A stretch of DNA of 64,000 nucleotides from positions 9,031,885-9,095,884 of the forward strand of contig NW_024737068.1 in NCBI RefSeq assembly GCF_018991925.1. Reading direction: 5' to 3'. The position numbers and the translations under genes are program-made. How positions within the stretch are numbered: position 1 is the first letter of the stretch; each line of letters opens with the position of its first letter. The notes below the pieces were generated by a model that saw only the letters and a program-made list of their open reading frames with translations, made no database searches and was not told the DNA's origin. This document shows positions 9,840 through 21,502 of the stretch, piece after piece. The stretch is from Homarus americanus. Taxonomy: Eukaryota; Arthropoda; Malacostraca; Decapoda; Nephropidae.

Positions 9840-12800
9840 CCGTCAATGTTCGTCTGTCCTACGGTGCCAACTCTTCCAACCTCCTGATGATACCTGACAT
9901 GGGCGTGGACATCACGGTGATTGGACCAACACACCTGGACGCCCTCAACATTCCCAGGAGTAGGACATCACGGTGATTGGACCAACACACCTGGACGCCC
10001 TCAACATTCCCAGGAGTATCCTGTCACCCACAGCCATGAAAGACGTGCTCACAGCAGACGGGTCCCCGATGTCTCCAGCTTTGGGTTGCTTCAAGGCAAC
10101 ATTACAGCTCGGTCCCAAGTCTTGCCTTGCCACAGTCCACGTCCATGAGAGCATCCAAACCCCTCTCTTGTCATGTGGCCATTGTCAGGACTTGACCATC
10201 ATCTCATCTGAGTTCCCAAAGCCCATCCTCGCTGTGACACACCTCAACAGGTGTGCAGAGATACCTGCTGCCGCCCGGGAGTTTTTTCTTCGTCAGTTCA
10301 GCGACGTCCTTGTCTCCAAGTCCGACCTCCAGAAGACGCCGCTCAAGAAGATGACAGGCCCCCCGATGAGAATCCACCTCAAGCCTGGCGCGACGCCTTT
10401 CGCCACCCACACACCCAGACCTATCCCCTTTGCCCTACGGGACAAGGTGAAGGCGGAGCTCGATTCTCTGGTGCAGCAGGGGATCATCAGACACGCCGGT
10501 GAGCAGCCCTCCGAGTGGTGCCACCCTATGGTCTTGGCACCCAAGCCTGTAGGTGTTCGCATCACAATGGACCTCACCCATCTCAACTCGCAGGTCTCCC
10601 GTCCCGCCCATCCATCGCCTACACCCATTCAAGCAGTCCGCAGCGTCACCCCGTCTGCAAAGTTCTTTACCACGGCGGATGCACTTCATGGGTACTGGCA
10701 AGTCGACCTGGCGGAAGATCGCCACCTCACTACATTCATCACGCCCCACGGCCGCTTCCAACACTGCCGCGGACCCATGGGCTTCGCAGCAACGGGGGAT
10801 GCGTATTGCCTCCATGGGGATATGGCTCTGCGGGGTGTCACCAACTGCGTGAAGGTTGTAGATGACATCCTGCTCTTCGACGATGATCTCCCGACCCGCT
10901 TGAACCGAGTTCATCTGATGCTCACAAGATGTCGTGCCCATGGTATCACCCTGAACAAAGATAAATTTGTGGTCGCTGCCTCCCAAGTTAACTACTGCGG
11001 CTACAACATCTCGCCAGAGGGGATCTCATTTGATGAGGAGAAGGTCAAGGCCATAAGGGACTTCCCTACTCCAGCGAACCTGACCGACCTTCGCTCGTTT
11101 ATGGGCCTGGCAAATCAGCTGGCCGACTTCTCCCCGAAAATCGCCAAATCAGCCCAACCTCTACGCCCCCTCATGAGCCCCAAGCGCTCTTCCCTCTGGA
11201 CTCCTGACCACGACCTAGCGTTCAGGAATGTTAAGAAGGCGTTGCTGTCACCACCAGTCTTGGCACCCTTCGACCCGTCCTTACCAGTGGTCCTCCAGAC
11301 CGACGCCTCCCGTCTATACAGCCTCGGATATGCCCTCCTTCAAGATCACGGCCAGGGTAGACTGCGCTTAGTTCAGTGTGGCTCCAGGTTTTGACCGACA
11401 CGGAGACCAGATACACCACCATCGAACTAGAGATGCTGGCAGTCGCTTGGGCTATGGCCAAGTGCCGCCTTTACCTGTTCGGCCTTGGGCATTTCACCCT
11501 CATGACGGACCATCGCCCGCTCATACCCATCCTCAATCACTACACGTTGGACGCCATCGAAAACCCTCGCCTCCAACGTCTCAAAGAGAAGACCGCCCCC
11601 TACGTCTTTACAGCTGTGTGGCATGCAGGTAAGCTTCTGTGCATACCAGACGCCCTCTCCCGAACCCCTGTTAGTCGCCCCACACCTTAAGATGAAGTCG
11701 ACTGTACCACGGCCGCGGCTCATGTTCGGTCTTTAGTGACACACAGCCACTTCTCTTGCTGACAAGACAACGACGACGCCCTCCATCGAAGACGATAGGA
11801 CTCTCCAGGAGCTTCGCATCACCGCCGCTCAAGACCCGGCATACGTCCAACTCCTCGACTAAGTCTCCGCTGGATTCCCCACCAACCGCTACGACATTCA
11901 AGCCTCCGCCCTCCCCTTCTGGAAGCTAAGGGATAGCCTCTATGCGGACGGAGAGCTGGTGTTGTACGGCCCCAGGATCGTCGTTCCCGCTGCCCTCCGC
12001 CGGCGCACCTTATCCCACCTCCATGACAGCCACCGCGGCGTTGAAGCCACCAGGCGCAGAGCCCGTCACACCATCTTCTGGCCTGGTATTGACGCCGATA
12101 TTAAGAGCACGGTGGAGGCCTGTGAGCCTTGCCAGCAACTTCAGCCCAGCCAGCAACAAGAGCCGTACCTGTGCAATGACCTCCCGAAGCGGCCCTTTGA
12201 GTCCGTGTCCGCCGACTTCTTTAATGTGGCCGGAAAGTCTTTCCTGGTGGTCGCCGACAGGCTCTCTGGATGGCCCGTGGTGGTTCCCTGTGATCGGGAC
12301 ACCACCTCTTCCAGGGTCATCCGGATGTTCTGTTGCTTCTTCCGGGAAGTCAGAGTGCCCTCCGCCTCCGAACCGAGGGTGGGCCCCCGTTCAATAGCCA
12401 CGAGTTCAAGAGCTTCGCCGAACGCTGGGGCGTCCACCACATCGTCACCTCCCCTCATTACCCGCAGGTGAATGGCCACGCCGAGGCAGCGGTAAAGTCC
12501 GTAACATACCTCATCCTCAAGACAGCACCGACGGGGAACCTGGACTGCGAGGAGTTCGACAGGGGCCTACTGGAACTCCGTAACACCCCTACCCCTGCCG
12601 GACGCTCTCATGCCCAGGTGTTGTATGGCCGCCCCCTTCGTACTTGTGTGCTTGCCCACCCCCAGTCCTTCTTAGATGAATGGCAGATCAAGGCGGACGA
12701 GTGTGACCGCCGTGAGGCTGCCCGGATGGCCCAAGTGACAAGCCACTATGACGCCCACGCCCGCCCCCTTCCCAGGTTGACCGTCGGCCAGCAAGTACGA

Positions 12801-13040
12801 ATCCAGGACCCGACGTCACACCGCTGGGACAAAGTCGGGGTCGTCATGGGCCGTGGCGAGTCCCGTTCGTACCAAGTCCGCCTCCCCAGTGGTCGTGTGT
12901 GGTGGCGAAACAGACGCCATCTCCGCCCAGTGCCATCCTCTAGTGACAAACCTTCCTCCCCGTCCCCTGTGCCCCCTTGCCCAGACCAGGAACGAAGGTC
13001 GTCAGTTGATCCTCCCATTGTCCCTCGCCGCTCCCCCTGA
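9840..13040 (+). pseudogene. pol: pol of the gypsy element: protease, RT, RNase H, integrase (frame-broken)
   Basis: Protease region starts about 9840 with a DMGVDIT active-site-like motif (canonical is D-S/T-G). Reverse transcriptase runs to about 11200, with ITMDLTHLN, DALHGYWQVDL and the catalytic VVDDILLF. RNase H begins LQTDAS near 11298 and, after a shift near 11390, continues ELEMLAVAWAMAKCRLYLFG and MTDHRPL. The integrase zinc finger is HLHDSHRG...CEPC near 12020-12135; the DDE core has VSADFF and, after another shift near 12360, TEGGPPFNS and NGHAEAAVKS. The second core residue therefore looks changed from Asp to Glu. A TAA (11860-11862) and a 56-bp duplication (9908-10019) also break the frame. 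Confidence 0.9.
9908..10019 (+). repeat. 56-bp tandem duplication in the protease region
   Basis: GACATCACGGTGATTGGACC starts at 9908 and again at 9964, and the two 56-bp copies are essentially identical. Because 56 is not a multiple of three, the duplication shifts the pol frame. Confidence 0.95.
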
Positions 13041-13102
13041 CTCATGGAAAAAGAGTCCGTAGCCGCTCGAGATTGCACAACGAGCGTAAAGGGGGAGGGA
13101 GG

Positions 13103-13525
13103 TGTGTAGATATGTAAATACCAAGATATGTGAACACGCCTGACGGCAAGACTCTGTTACCATTGATTGTACCATTTATTCACATGTCTGTATTACTATA
13201 TATTATCATAGCATGTCTGATATCTATGCTTATGTCTAATGCCTATGTCTACTCACTATGTCCCGATGTACTATGTCTGTACCGCGCTAGTCAAGTAACT
13301 AGAGGATCTCATTTATTGTCCTAGTAATGTCTAGCAATTCTCCCTGCCTAACTAGCTAACTTCTCTCAGATCGGCCCAGGCCTGGTTAAGACGAGGAGTT
13401 CCTTGTGCTGGCTCCTGTTTTGTATCGGTTGGTTATCCTGCCAAGTCTTGTACTACTTATGGAATATATCTACTGCTCGTGCTCTGGAGTTTGAAGAACC
13501 TTGTTTAGGATTGCATCCCACCACA
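13103..13525 (+). repeat. 3' LTR of the gypsy element
   Basis: 423 bp, TGTGTAGATATG ... CCACCACA, preceded by the polypurine tract at about 13088-13102 and followed by the target duplication GGTGG. Near-identical to the 5' LTR. Confidence 0.95.
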
Positions 13526-13584
13526 GGTGGTAGCCCCTTGATTTTGTGATTCTTAGCTTATTTTGTACATATTTAACCCCAGCT

Positions 13585-15192
13585 TTGGCTTCAAAGGTAA
13601 GTACAAGTGTCAGTGGTGGTGTAAAGCGTAAACACCAGTCCATATCGATACAAGATAAGGTGGAACGCTTGAAAAAACTTGACCGTGGTGTTTCGGTGCA
13701 ACAGGCGTGTGATCAGTATGGTATTAGTTAGTCAACTGTGTATGATATAAAGAAGCAAAGAGAAAAAGTAATGAGATTTTATGCAGAAAGTGATTCCAAG
13801 AGGAAATGTGCATTAGAAAAACAATAAAAGACAGTAAGAGTACTGAACATGATAGAGTGATGATGGAATGGGTTCAACAACGTCACATTGAAGGAGTGGA
13901 ATTATCAGGTAGCATGATAATGGAACAGATGTTCCATGAAGAACTTAACTTAGAACATAACTGTGGCTATAGTGAAGGATGGCTTCAAAGGTTTAAAAAG
14001 CGTCATGGAATTGCAATGCGCAAGGTTTGTGGTGAAAAATGGTCTGCAAACAAGGAAGTAGCTGTCGAGTATGTGGTTGAATTTGCCAAGCTTGTAGCTG
14101 ATGAACACCTCAGTCCCGAGCAGGTGTATAATGCAGATGAAACTGCATTACATTGGCGATGTACACCCCGAAAAACATTAACAACAGAGGATGAAGAAGA
14201 GCCCACAGGATTCAGGCAGTCTAAGGATCGAATTACCATCCACGGGTGCTCAAATGCAGCAGGTACTCACAGATGTAAGCCACTGGTTATAGGTAAAAGT
14301 AAATGCTTAAGCAGTGTATTTACCTCCAGACTGTACATCACTGATCCAGTCCCAAGACCAAGGAATACTGCGCTCTCTAAAGGCCAAGTATCGTTCACTG
14401 TTCATTAAACCTATGTTAGATGTGGTAAATGCTGGCAAGCCTGTAGAGACCTTTATTAAATATTTTAACATGTAATATGTGCTGTGGTTTGTTGCTAGTG
14501 CCTGGGACAAGGTAGAAGCATCAACACAAAAAAAAAGGCTGGCTTAAGTTGTGGCCTGCCTTGATGTTTGAAAATTTCCCTGAGGAAAGTGAAGACAATG
14601 ACTTTGCAGGGTTTTGTGTCTCAAAAGAGAAGGAAATTGTTCACAAGTTGCTTGAGTATGCAAGAGGTGTTACAGGATCTGTGGCCAACGAAGTAGGAAG
14701 TCGGCTCAGTGAAGAAAATCTGACAGAGTGAATGAGTATAGACGAAGATGCCTTGTTGTTCATCACTATTCTGACTCTGAAATTGTAGATATTGTTCTGA
14801 ATCCTGAAAAAAACAATGAAGGTGATGAAGAACACAGTGATGAAGAGGAAACAGATGAAGCTGAAAGAGTTTCTATTGACAAGTTGAGTTGTCGGATCAG
14901 TTTATCAAAGGGTTAGAGCAACGTTCCTTCGTGACATAACAACAACTAATTAATTTTTATTTGATGCATGAAAATTTACACAGGGAAAGATCAAAGCACA
15001 TGAAACAAGTTCGCCTGGATGATATGTTTAAAAAGTTAGCCAAGAAGAATGCGTGAGAGCAGTAGACCTACACCTACAAGACCTGTGGCCTCAACTTCAA
15101 GTACCTCAGATGTGCCCCCTGCAACACCACAAGTCCAAGATGAAACAGACAGCAACCCTGACAGTCCCCAGCTTCCAGACCTTTGTAATTAG
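13585..15192 (+). pseudogene. Tigger-type transposase (inactive, catalytic core deleted)
   Basis: The expected start MASK appears as TTG-GCT-TCA-AAG, so the ATG is lost. The CENP-B-type helix-turn-helix part follows (KRKHQSISIQDKVERLKKLD, then VSVQQACDQYGIS with a stop). Next come the second DNA-binding domain (GYSEGWLQRFKKRHGI) and the start of the DDE domain (QVYNADETALHW, first Asp). After PLVIGKSK about 70-100 residues expected in this family are missing, including the second catalytic Asp motif (DNAPAH). Sequence resumes near SLKAKYRSLFIKPM and runs to an acidic tail, HMKQVRLDDMFKKL and a Pro/Ser-rich C-terminus. Multiple stops and frameshifts. It cannot be active. Confidence 0.85.
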
Positions 15193-15589
15193 ATCTTATT
15201 GGGTCAGAGGTATATTGCTTAATTATTATATACGACCTCTGTTAATCTGACAAAACGGATGGTCCAGCAAGGCTCAGGAACCAAAGGTGCCGGAAAATTG
15301 GTGGTGGACCTGTAGTATGTTCAATGAATTTTCACATCCTTAAAAACTAAGATCATTAAACCGAATTGTTGTTTGTTGGGTACTTGTTCAGTGGGACCTT
15401 ACTATACAGTATACACATCCAATTCTTGAACAAAATTTTAAACAAAATTCTGAATAACACAGACAAAATGGCTAAAGAGGTATGCAGTTAGAAAAGCTAA
15501 TAGTGAATAACAAAACAATTAAGTACAGTACTATGCTTAAAAAAATTGTAGTGATGAAGGGGATAAGCTTGTATGGATATATACAATAA

Positions 15590-15720
15590 CAAAGTATCTC
15601 CGTTAGCCGGAATCCCAGTTATCTGAAACTCTCCAATGCCCAGGATTTGAATTTTTCTGAAGAAAAAAAAATCTAAATTTCGGGTCTGCAAATGAGTTTC
15701 CGAGGTTGAATATCAGGCGC
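15590..15720. repeat. Fragment of another pogo-like element end
   Basis: CCGTTAGCCGGAATCCCAGT and following text resemble the end style of pogo-type elements (a 'no-gap' CCGG/ACTCT pattern) but no partner end is found. Weak call. Confidence 0.25.
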
Positions 15721-15795
15721 ATTTTCTGGATAATTCCAAGAAAATTTTGGAAATATTCTAAAAATTTTTTTACGGTATATGGGTATACTGTAATA

Positions 15796-17230
15796 CAGGT
15801 TGTACCTCTCTAGTCCGGCATTCTGTGGTCCCGAAACTCCCGTGGTCCGGAACGATTTTAGTTTGTCCAATAGGTAGATAGGCAGTTTTTTTTTTTTTTT
15901 AACTTATCTGAATTATTATTATTATTACAGGAGTATTAAATTTTTGCCCCTCAGGCCCCAATGTGGGTCAGTGACCTATGCCCGGGTGGGCTAATCCCCT
16001 TAAAAAAAACAAAGCCGCGGGAAATTAAGGTTTGTTTACATCCGGCAGTTCGGCTGCTCTCTCTCTCTCTCTCTGCTTGTCTGTACAGAGTACAACATTT
16101 AACCCTTCAATATATATGAGCAGTAAATAAGTGTTGCTTTCATATTCTTATGTAGAGTAATGACGATATGTTTTCACATGTGCGCACTTACATACGAGCA
16201 GTCTCACTTTTTTTTTACCATTAATGGTTAGCTACTTATATTGTTCCATTTATTAACATTAAATAACATTACAGGTACTTCAAACAACCATATTATTTTT
16301 TTTTCATTAATTTACTACAGCTAAAATCAGGGTCTTATTTTCTTCAGTTTTATATGTAGAACCAATCAGTCACTGGTTTTGTAAGCTTTAACATAAACAA
16401 TGCCGGCAGCCATCTCGTCTCCTCTAATATTCCACTCTAATACTGCACACACAAACATTAATTCAATAAAAACAAATTCAGAAACATTAATTAAAATATA
16501 TATGAACAGTAAATAAGTGTTGCTTTCATATTCTTATGTAAAGTAAGGACGATATGTTTTCACGTGTGCGCATGTGCACTTACATATGCGATCTCTTTTT
16601 TTCTTTACCATTACCGTTAGCTACTTTTATTGTTCCATTTATTAACATTAAATAACATTACTTAAAACAACCATATTAGTTTTACTACAGCTACAACCAA
16701 GGTCTTATTTTCTTCAGTTTTATATGTAGAACCAGTCAGTCACTGGTTTTGTAATCAACGAAAACAATGCTGTGTCATTTCCTCGTGTGTTTTAATATTC
16801 TACGTATTATTAATGAATTGTAATGCTCATTTTGCACACAAACATTAATTCAATAAAAAGACATTCAGTAATAAATAATAATGAATCTTTTGTACATAAG
16901 AGAAATGACGCTGTTTACACGATTATGCACGTCGTCTGCACGTTGGCGGGCCGTTCAAACCCGTCGAAATTCAAGTTTCCGCTGTCAAATTTTTTTTTTT
17001 TTTGTGTGTTCCAATAAAATACGTTAAGAATTAAAAACTCGCGAAATTTGAGAAGCTACTATACGACATTTAACCCTTCAATATGTCTTCAAAGAGTTCA
17101 TGATGCAGAGAAAGTGGTGCTAGTGCTTCCAAGCATAAGCACAAGTCACTAACTATCCAGGAAAGGGTGAATTTCCATGGTCCGGCACCGGTCAGATCCC
17201 GAAGTTGCCGGACTAGAGAGGTACAACCTG
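15796..17230. mobile_element. 1435-bp TA-flanked inverted-repeat element with an internal tandem duplication
   Basis: Left end CAGGTTGTACCTCTCTAGTC and right end GACTAGAGAGGTACAACCTG are perfect inverted repeats, flanked by TA (15794-15795 and 17231-17232). No transposase is seen. Inside, a block of about 385 bp is present twice in tandem (16111-16495 and 16496-16880), and a fragment of a different dispersed repeat (15945-16008) sits near the left end. Confidence 0.9.
16111..16880 (+). repeat. Direct tandem duplication, two units of about 385 bp
   Basis: AGTAAATAAGTGTTGCTTTC occurs near 16122 and 16509; GTGACTGGTTTTGTAA-like and CACAAACATTAATTCAATAA follow in the same order in both units. 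Units differ by several substitutions and small indels, so the duplication is not recent. Confidence 0.8.
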
Positions 17231-17322
17231 TATATTGTATTCTCATGTATAATTTTGCCACACTTTCATTGTCTTCTAAAACAATATTAATGTTACCCAG
17301 TATAACAGAACCTTACAGAATA

Positions 17323-19168
17323 CCGTATATACCCGTGTATAGCACGAGTTCTTAAGACCAAATTTTTGGGCAAAAAGTTGGGGGTCGACCTCTATACGGG
17401 TAATAGTTTCGTTAGGTTGAAAAATATTTACCAGTAACTACCAGTAAACAATGGAAACGATGCACCAACGCACCACCCGCTGTGAGTGTCGGTACAGTTG
17501 AGTCATCATAGCAAGCCCAAAGTAGCCAAATGCATGGTATGGTATGCACAGGAGTATGTAGAACATAAAGTATTCATTTTTAAAAGTTTATTTATAGATA
17601 CATAAATTTTTGTTAATTAAATTTGAAACATCAATATGATGTGAGTCAGGTCATCTACACACAGTTGCCAGTTTTAAAATTTTCCTTTTAAAATTTTAAG
17701 TTACCGAGTATTTCTTTTCCCAAATCGTTTTACAATACTTTAGGTAAAACAGTATACTATTGTGCAAACCCCACAGAAAAAAAATTAACAAATGGAGACA
17801 CCAAAAATGTAAAAAAAAAAAATGCTGTCTGACTTGCAACACTGTTGGTAGGGTCAGGTGGTTCTAACGGTACCTGCCAGGACCCGGTAATCAAATTTAT
17901 AACAATATCTAACCTCAATTACTGTAGTTTATCTGATGTAGGCAATATGAAGTAAAAAATACCAGTTAAAGTGAGAAATTGGAAGAGAATAAACAAGAAA
18001 GATGTTGGGCTATTTTTGGTAGGGCTGAGGGAGAGAGTACCAGCTGTTTGGTCTTTTTTGGCGGGAGAGTCACGCAAATATCCGTACTAGTATTTGTTTG
18101 GTGTTCTGTATTTTTAAAAATGAATACTTGTAAATTAAAAGTACCGTAACATTGTATTATATAAAATCTTGTCATATTTCTGGAAAATAAGAAGCAAGAA
18201 AATAAGAATACACCGGTAAACACAATTTCAACGTACGCTAAAATTAAAAGCTGCTTAAGAAGGGCCGATGCAAACACAAAGCCTTCGCGACCAGGGCTCT
18301 GCCGTATCAGTTAGACGGTACACGTGTTTTTCGAATCGTTTTCAGTTAAAAAACTTTTACATCACAAGTGAATTAGGATAGAATATTATTGTAATATAAC
18401 AGTTTTTAACTGAAAACCATTCGAAAAGCGATTACGGTAACATCTTTTGAACGAAAGAAAGCGAGTCATTGTTTTTGTCACGATTTTATCCCACTTTCCA
18501 CTGAATACGTACGTCATTTCAGCAAAAATATTACATTTCCATATTCTCAGAAATAAATAGTAGTTTTGCTGAAACGTGATGTATTTCAATGTAAATTTGG
18601 ATAGACTACATGTAGAAAACAAAAGACTTTACCTAACCTTCCGATGTTCAAGATATGTTACTCGTATTTTTAATAGTTTTCGGTTAAAATACTGTTATAT
18701 TAGTGATATTCTATTCATACTGTGGTTGATATAATACCTTCACGGAAATGTAATATTTTTTGCTGAAATGACATACGTATTACAGTGGAAAGTGGGATAA
18801 AATCGTGATGAAAACAATGACTGGCTTTCTTTCGTTCAAAAGATGTTACCGTAATCACTTTTCGAATGGTTTAGTTAAAAAACTGTTGTATTACAATAAC
18901 ATTCCCTCCTAATTGACTTGAAAAAATACTTGAATGGAAATATACAATATTTTTGTTGAAACTACCCGCGTTTCAGTGTACAGTGTCGTGATAATAAATG
19001 GTAAACAAGTTTATAGGACGTAGTGTTTCTCTGAAGGTTTTGTTGTTCCTTTACCCTCAAAAACTTGGGTCGACCTATAAACGAGGAATATCATAAATTA
19101 ACGATTTCTTGGTCATAAAATCGGGGTCGACCTATATACGAAGGGGGGTTATAGACGAGTATATACGG
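17323..19168. mobile_element. 1846-bp TA-flanked element with large internal inverted repeats
   Basis: Ends are CCGTATATACCCGTGTATA and, inverted, TATAGACGAGTATATACGG, with TA on both sides (17321-17322 and 19169-19170). The subterminal GGGGTCGACCT motif occurs near both ends in opposite orientation. The interior holds a further inverted repeat of about 165 bp per arm (18374-18540 and 18744-18910). No coding region is recognisable. Confidence 0.85.
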
Positions 19169-19899
19169 TACACACTTATTGAGGATTATGTTTACTCCTT
19201 AGAACATTTGACATCTGTCCATGTTTGTTGCTAAGATGGGCAAAGAGTATATGAATATTTGAGTATGATGACAGAATATATACATAATGATCAATTCCAT
19301 AAAAATGTGTGACACAAGGTAGATTGTTTGAGTATACAATTTACTGTTTGGTTGTGGAGCATAAACACCTGGCACTGTACAGTAAATCACTAAATAACAC
19401 AGGACAAAGGTAACCCCCTGTGGTTGGTCTAGGTACCCATGAATCATTTAAAGTATGTACAGCACTAGGGAGAGGATTAGAAAAACATTATCACAGATAT
19501 GAAATTCATATCAAAAAGTGTAACTTAACTGATTAATCTACAGTTTAAAATTATACATTAGTACCATTTGTATTCATTTTTAAAAGTGTTGTCAACTAAC
19601 TTACAACTTCATCTTAATACAAGTCAGCGCTAACAGAATATCAGGTATTCAGCGCAGGTAAAATGATGATTTCAATACAAGTTCAATTCCCTAAAAAACG
19701 AAAATTATCTTCATGTTCATCTTACAAAGCAAATCTTCCCACAAAATAGTAATCCATGAATCAATGAATTAGAAATTTAAGTAATTAAGACACAGAAAGA
19801 TACCAGAAAGAATATACCATACCAAAAACCACAAAGCAAAAATGCCTCTAAGTGTTACTCCACACACACACCAGATGTAAAGTTTGGTACTGTGCAATA
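19169..19899. other. Spacer without recognisable gene
   Basis: Short spurious frames only. Nothing supported. Confidence 0.4.
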
Positions 19900-20747
19900 C
19901 AGTGACCCCTCGTTTAACGAACACCTCGGTTAACGTAATTTTGATTAACGAACTGCCTTCCATAAGGATCTTCAATTCGGTTAACGAAAAAAAATTCGGT
20001 TAACGAAGTTCTTACGAACCGACCTCAACATGTTTTCGCTTGCACTGACCGGGCAACCAGCTTTAGTATCAGTCCGCCAATACATTAATCGGTTCTAGGG
20101 CTTAAATTCCTTATTATTTTAGTAAATATCAAGACGTTTATACTATTCAATAATTTTAAAAGTTTAATATTCAATTTTTTAGTCATTTGAACAATTATTG
20201 AACATAAATGAAGGTAAAGTGACTAGTTTAATGCGTGGCATCCAGCCTCTTAACACAGCAAACAGGCGTTAGTCTCTCTCTGTTTTCACTGGAGGTAACA
20301 TCTTGCTTGAGACTCTCTTCAACTAAACGCTTTTTTTCTGTGTTTCCAAGCAAATTATTGGTCATTTTGAAATATATTTTATATATTGACAATATATAAT
20401 GCAGTGCAGTGTTGATTTAAAGAAAATAATCTTGAATTACACCAGAGAGCTAAAATTTTATGGGTGAAATGGTGCCATGGGGTGACTTCTCTTCCACCCC
20501 AATGCCTTCTCTTCTTCCTTTTCCTCCACCCCCATTCTAAATCCCATCATCATCATCCAGGAGCCTTCTACATACACACCTCAAAGTAAGTGAACTTTTC
20601 TACCATTTTTGTTGAATTTAGGAAATTTTCGGTGAGCTGGAACCAATTACCCAAAAACCCATTGAAACAATGGTTTCGGTTAACGAACTTTTCGGTTAAC
20701 GAACGACCTTCTGGAACGGATTGAGTTCGTTAACGGAGGGGTCACTG
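19900..20747. mobile_element. 848-bp Tigger/pogo-like MITE
   Basis: Left end CAGTGACCCCTCGTTTAACG and right end CGTTAACGGAGGGGTCACTG are inverted repeats with TA on each side. The subterminal GGTTAACGAA motif repeats several times near both ends. CAGTGACCCCTCG... is typical of pogo/Tigger tips. No open reading frame of interest. Confidence 0.88.
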
Positions 20748-21490
20748 TATTAGCTGTTCTGAGTACCCATGTAACAACTTAAGAACAGGATTGATAGGCT
20801 TAAGTGAAAATAGTTCCTTGTCTTCACTTCAACTGGCTACTTTACATAAGATATCACATGAAGTATTGAATGACGGTGACATAATTTTGTTTATACAGTA
20901 CAGGTATATTTTTGTCTACCTTATTCCCTGTGTCATTGTCATAGCAATATATGGCCCTCAAGTCTTTGGCATCACAAATTATCACCTGTCATACAATATA
21001 AAGGATTATCTCCATCCATTAATCTGTTCATATGTCTATTAGTCTTTAAATCTGTCAATATGTTTGTATATCAATATGAATCGCTTAAATTCTGTAATTT
21101 ATGAAAGATATTGTGGAAGAAAATAAAATCTAATATACCGTACAGCTCCATACCATCAATATTCTATCCTAGTTTTAAAATCAGTGTTTATCACCTTAAT
21201 TCACCAGAGTTTTGACCTCCATCTGTCACCTGTCTTGATGATGTATGAGAATGCACAACGTTACCATGGAGATATATTACGGCACAAACTAGACAGTGAC
21301 TGATGGTGATGTGTGCCTCCGGTCTAACAGGAGTCCTAACAGATGAGCAAAGATGAAAACTGTTGATTCTTAAACCTAACCCCAGCTGTTTATGATATGG
21401 TGTGGCAAGCCAAATTTGACCTTGATTCGCGATGCCTTTCTTACATTATTGAACAGAAGCACTTTGTATGGACACACAACTGTAGGGGAA
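20748..21490. other. Spacer without recognisable gene
   Basis: Nothing with coding or repeat structure that I can support. Confidence 0.35.
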
Positions 21491-21502
21491 GTCATAGAGA
21501 TA

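Larger units (their letters stand above)
7485..13525 (+). mobile_element. Ty3/gypsy LTR retrotransposon (about 6.0 kb)
   Basis: Two 423-bp LTRs (7485-7907 and 13103-13525) begin TGT and end ACA. The 5-bp target duplication GGTGG is exact (7480-7484 and 13526-13530). A primer-binding-site-like TGGCGC follows the 5' LTR directly, and a polypurine tract (AAAGGGGGAGGGAGG) abuts the 3' LTR. Order of domains is gag, zinc knuckles, protease, reverse transcriptase, RNase H, integrase, which defines Ty3/gypsy. No envelope-like frame is seen. The LTRs appear to differ at about two positions, so insertion was recent, yet the coding region has several frame breaks. Confidence 0.95.
7308..15312 (+). mobile_element. 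Tigger/pogo-type DNA transposon, interrupted by an LTR retrotransposon
   Basis: Left end CAGGTCCACCACCGATTTTC and right end GAAAATTGGTGGTGGACCTG are inverted repeats; TA follows the right end, while the left flank reads TT. Without the inserted LTR element the transposon is about 2 kb, typical for Tigger. It contains a damaged transposase gene (13585-15192). Confidence 0.85.

Noticed and set aside
9417..13078. Many medium-length frames on both strands within the gypsy element
   Set aside because: Out-of-frame or antisense shadows of gag and pol; only the frames with RT, RNase H, integrase and zinc-knuckle motifs are real.
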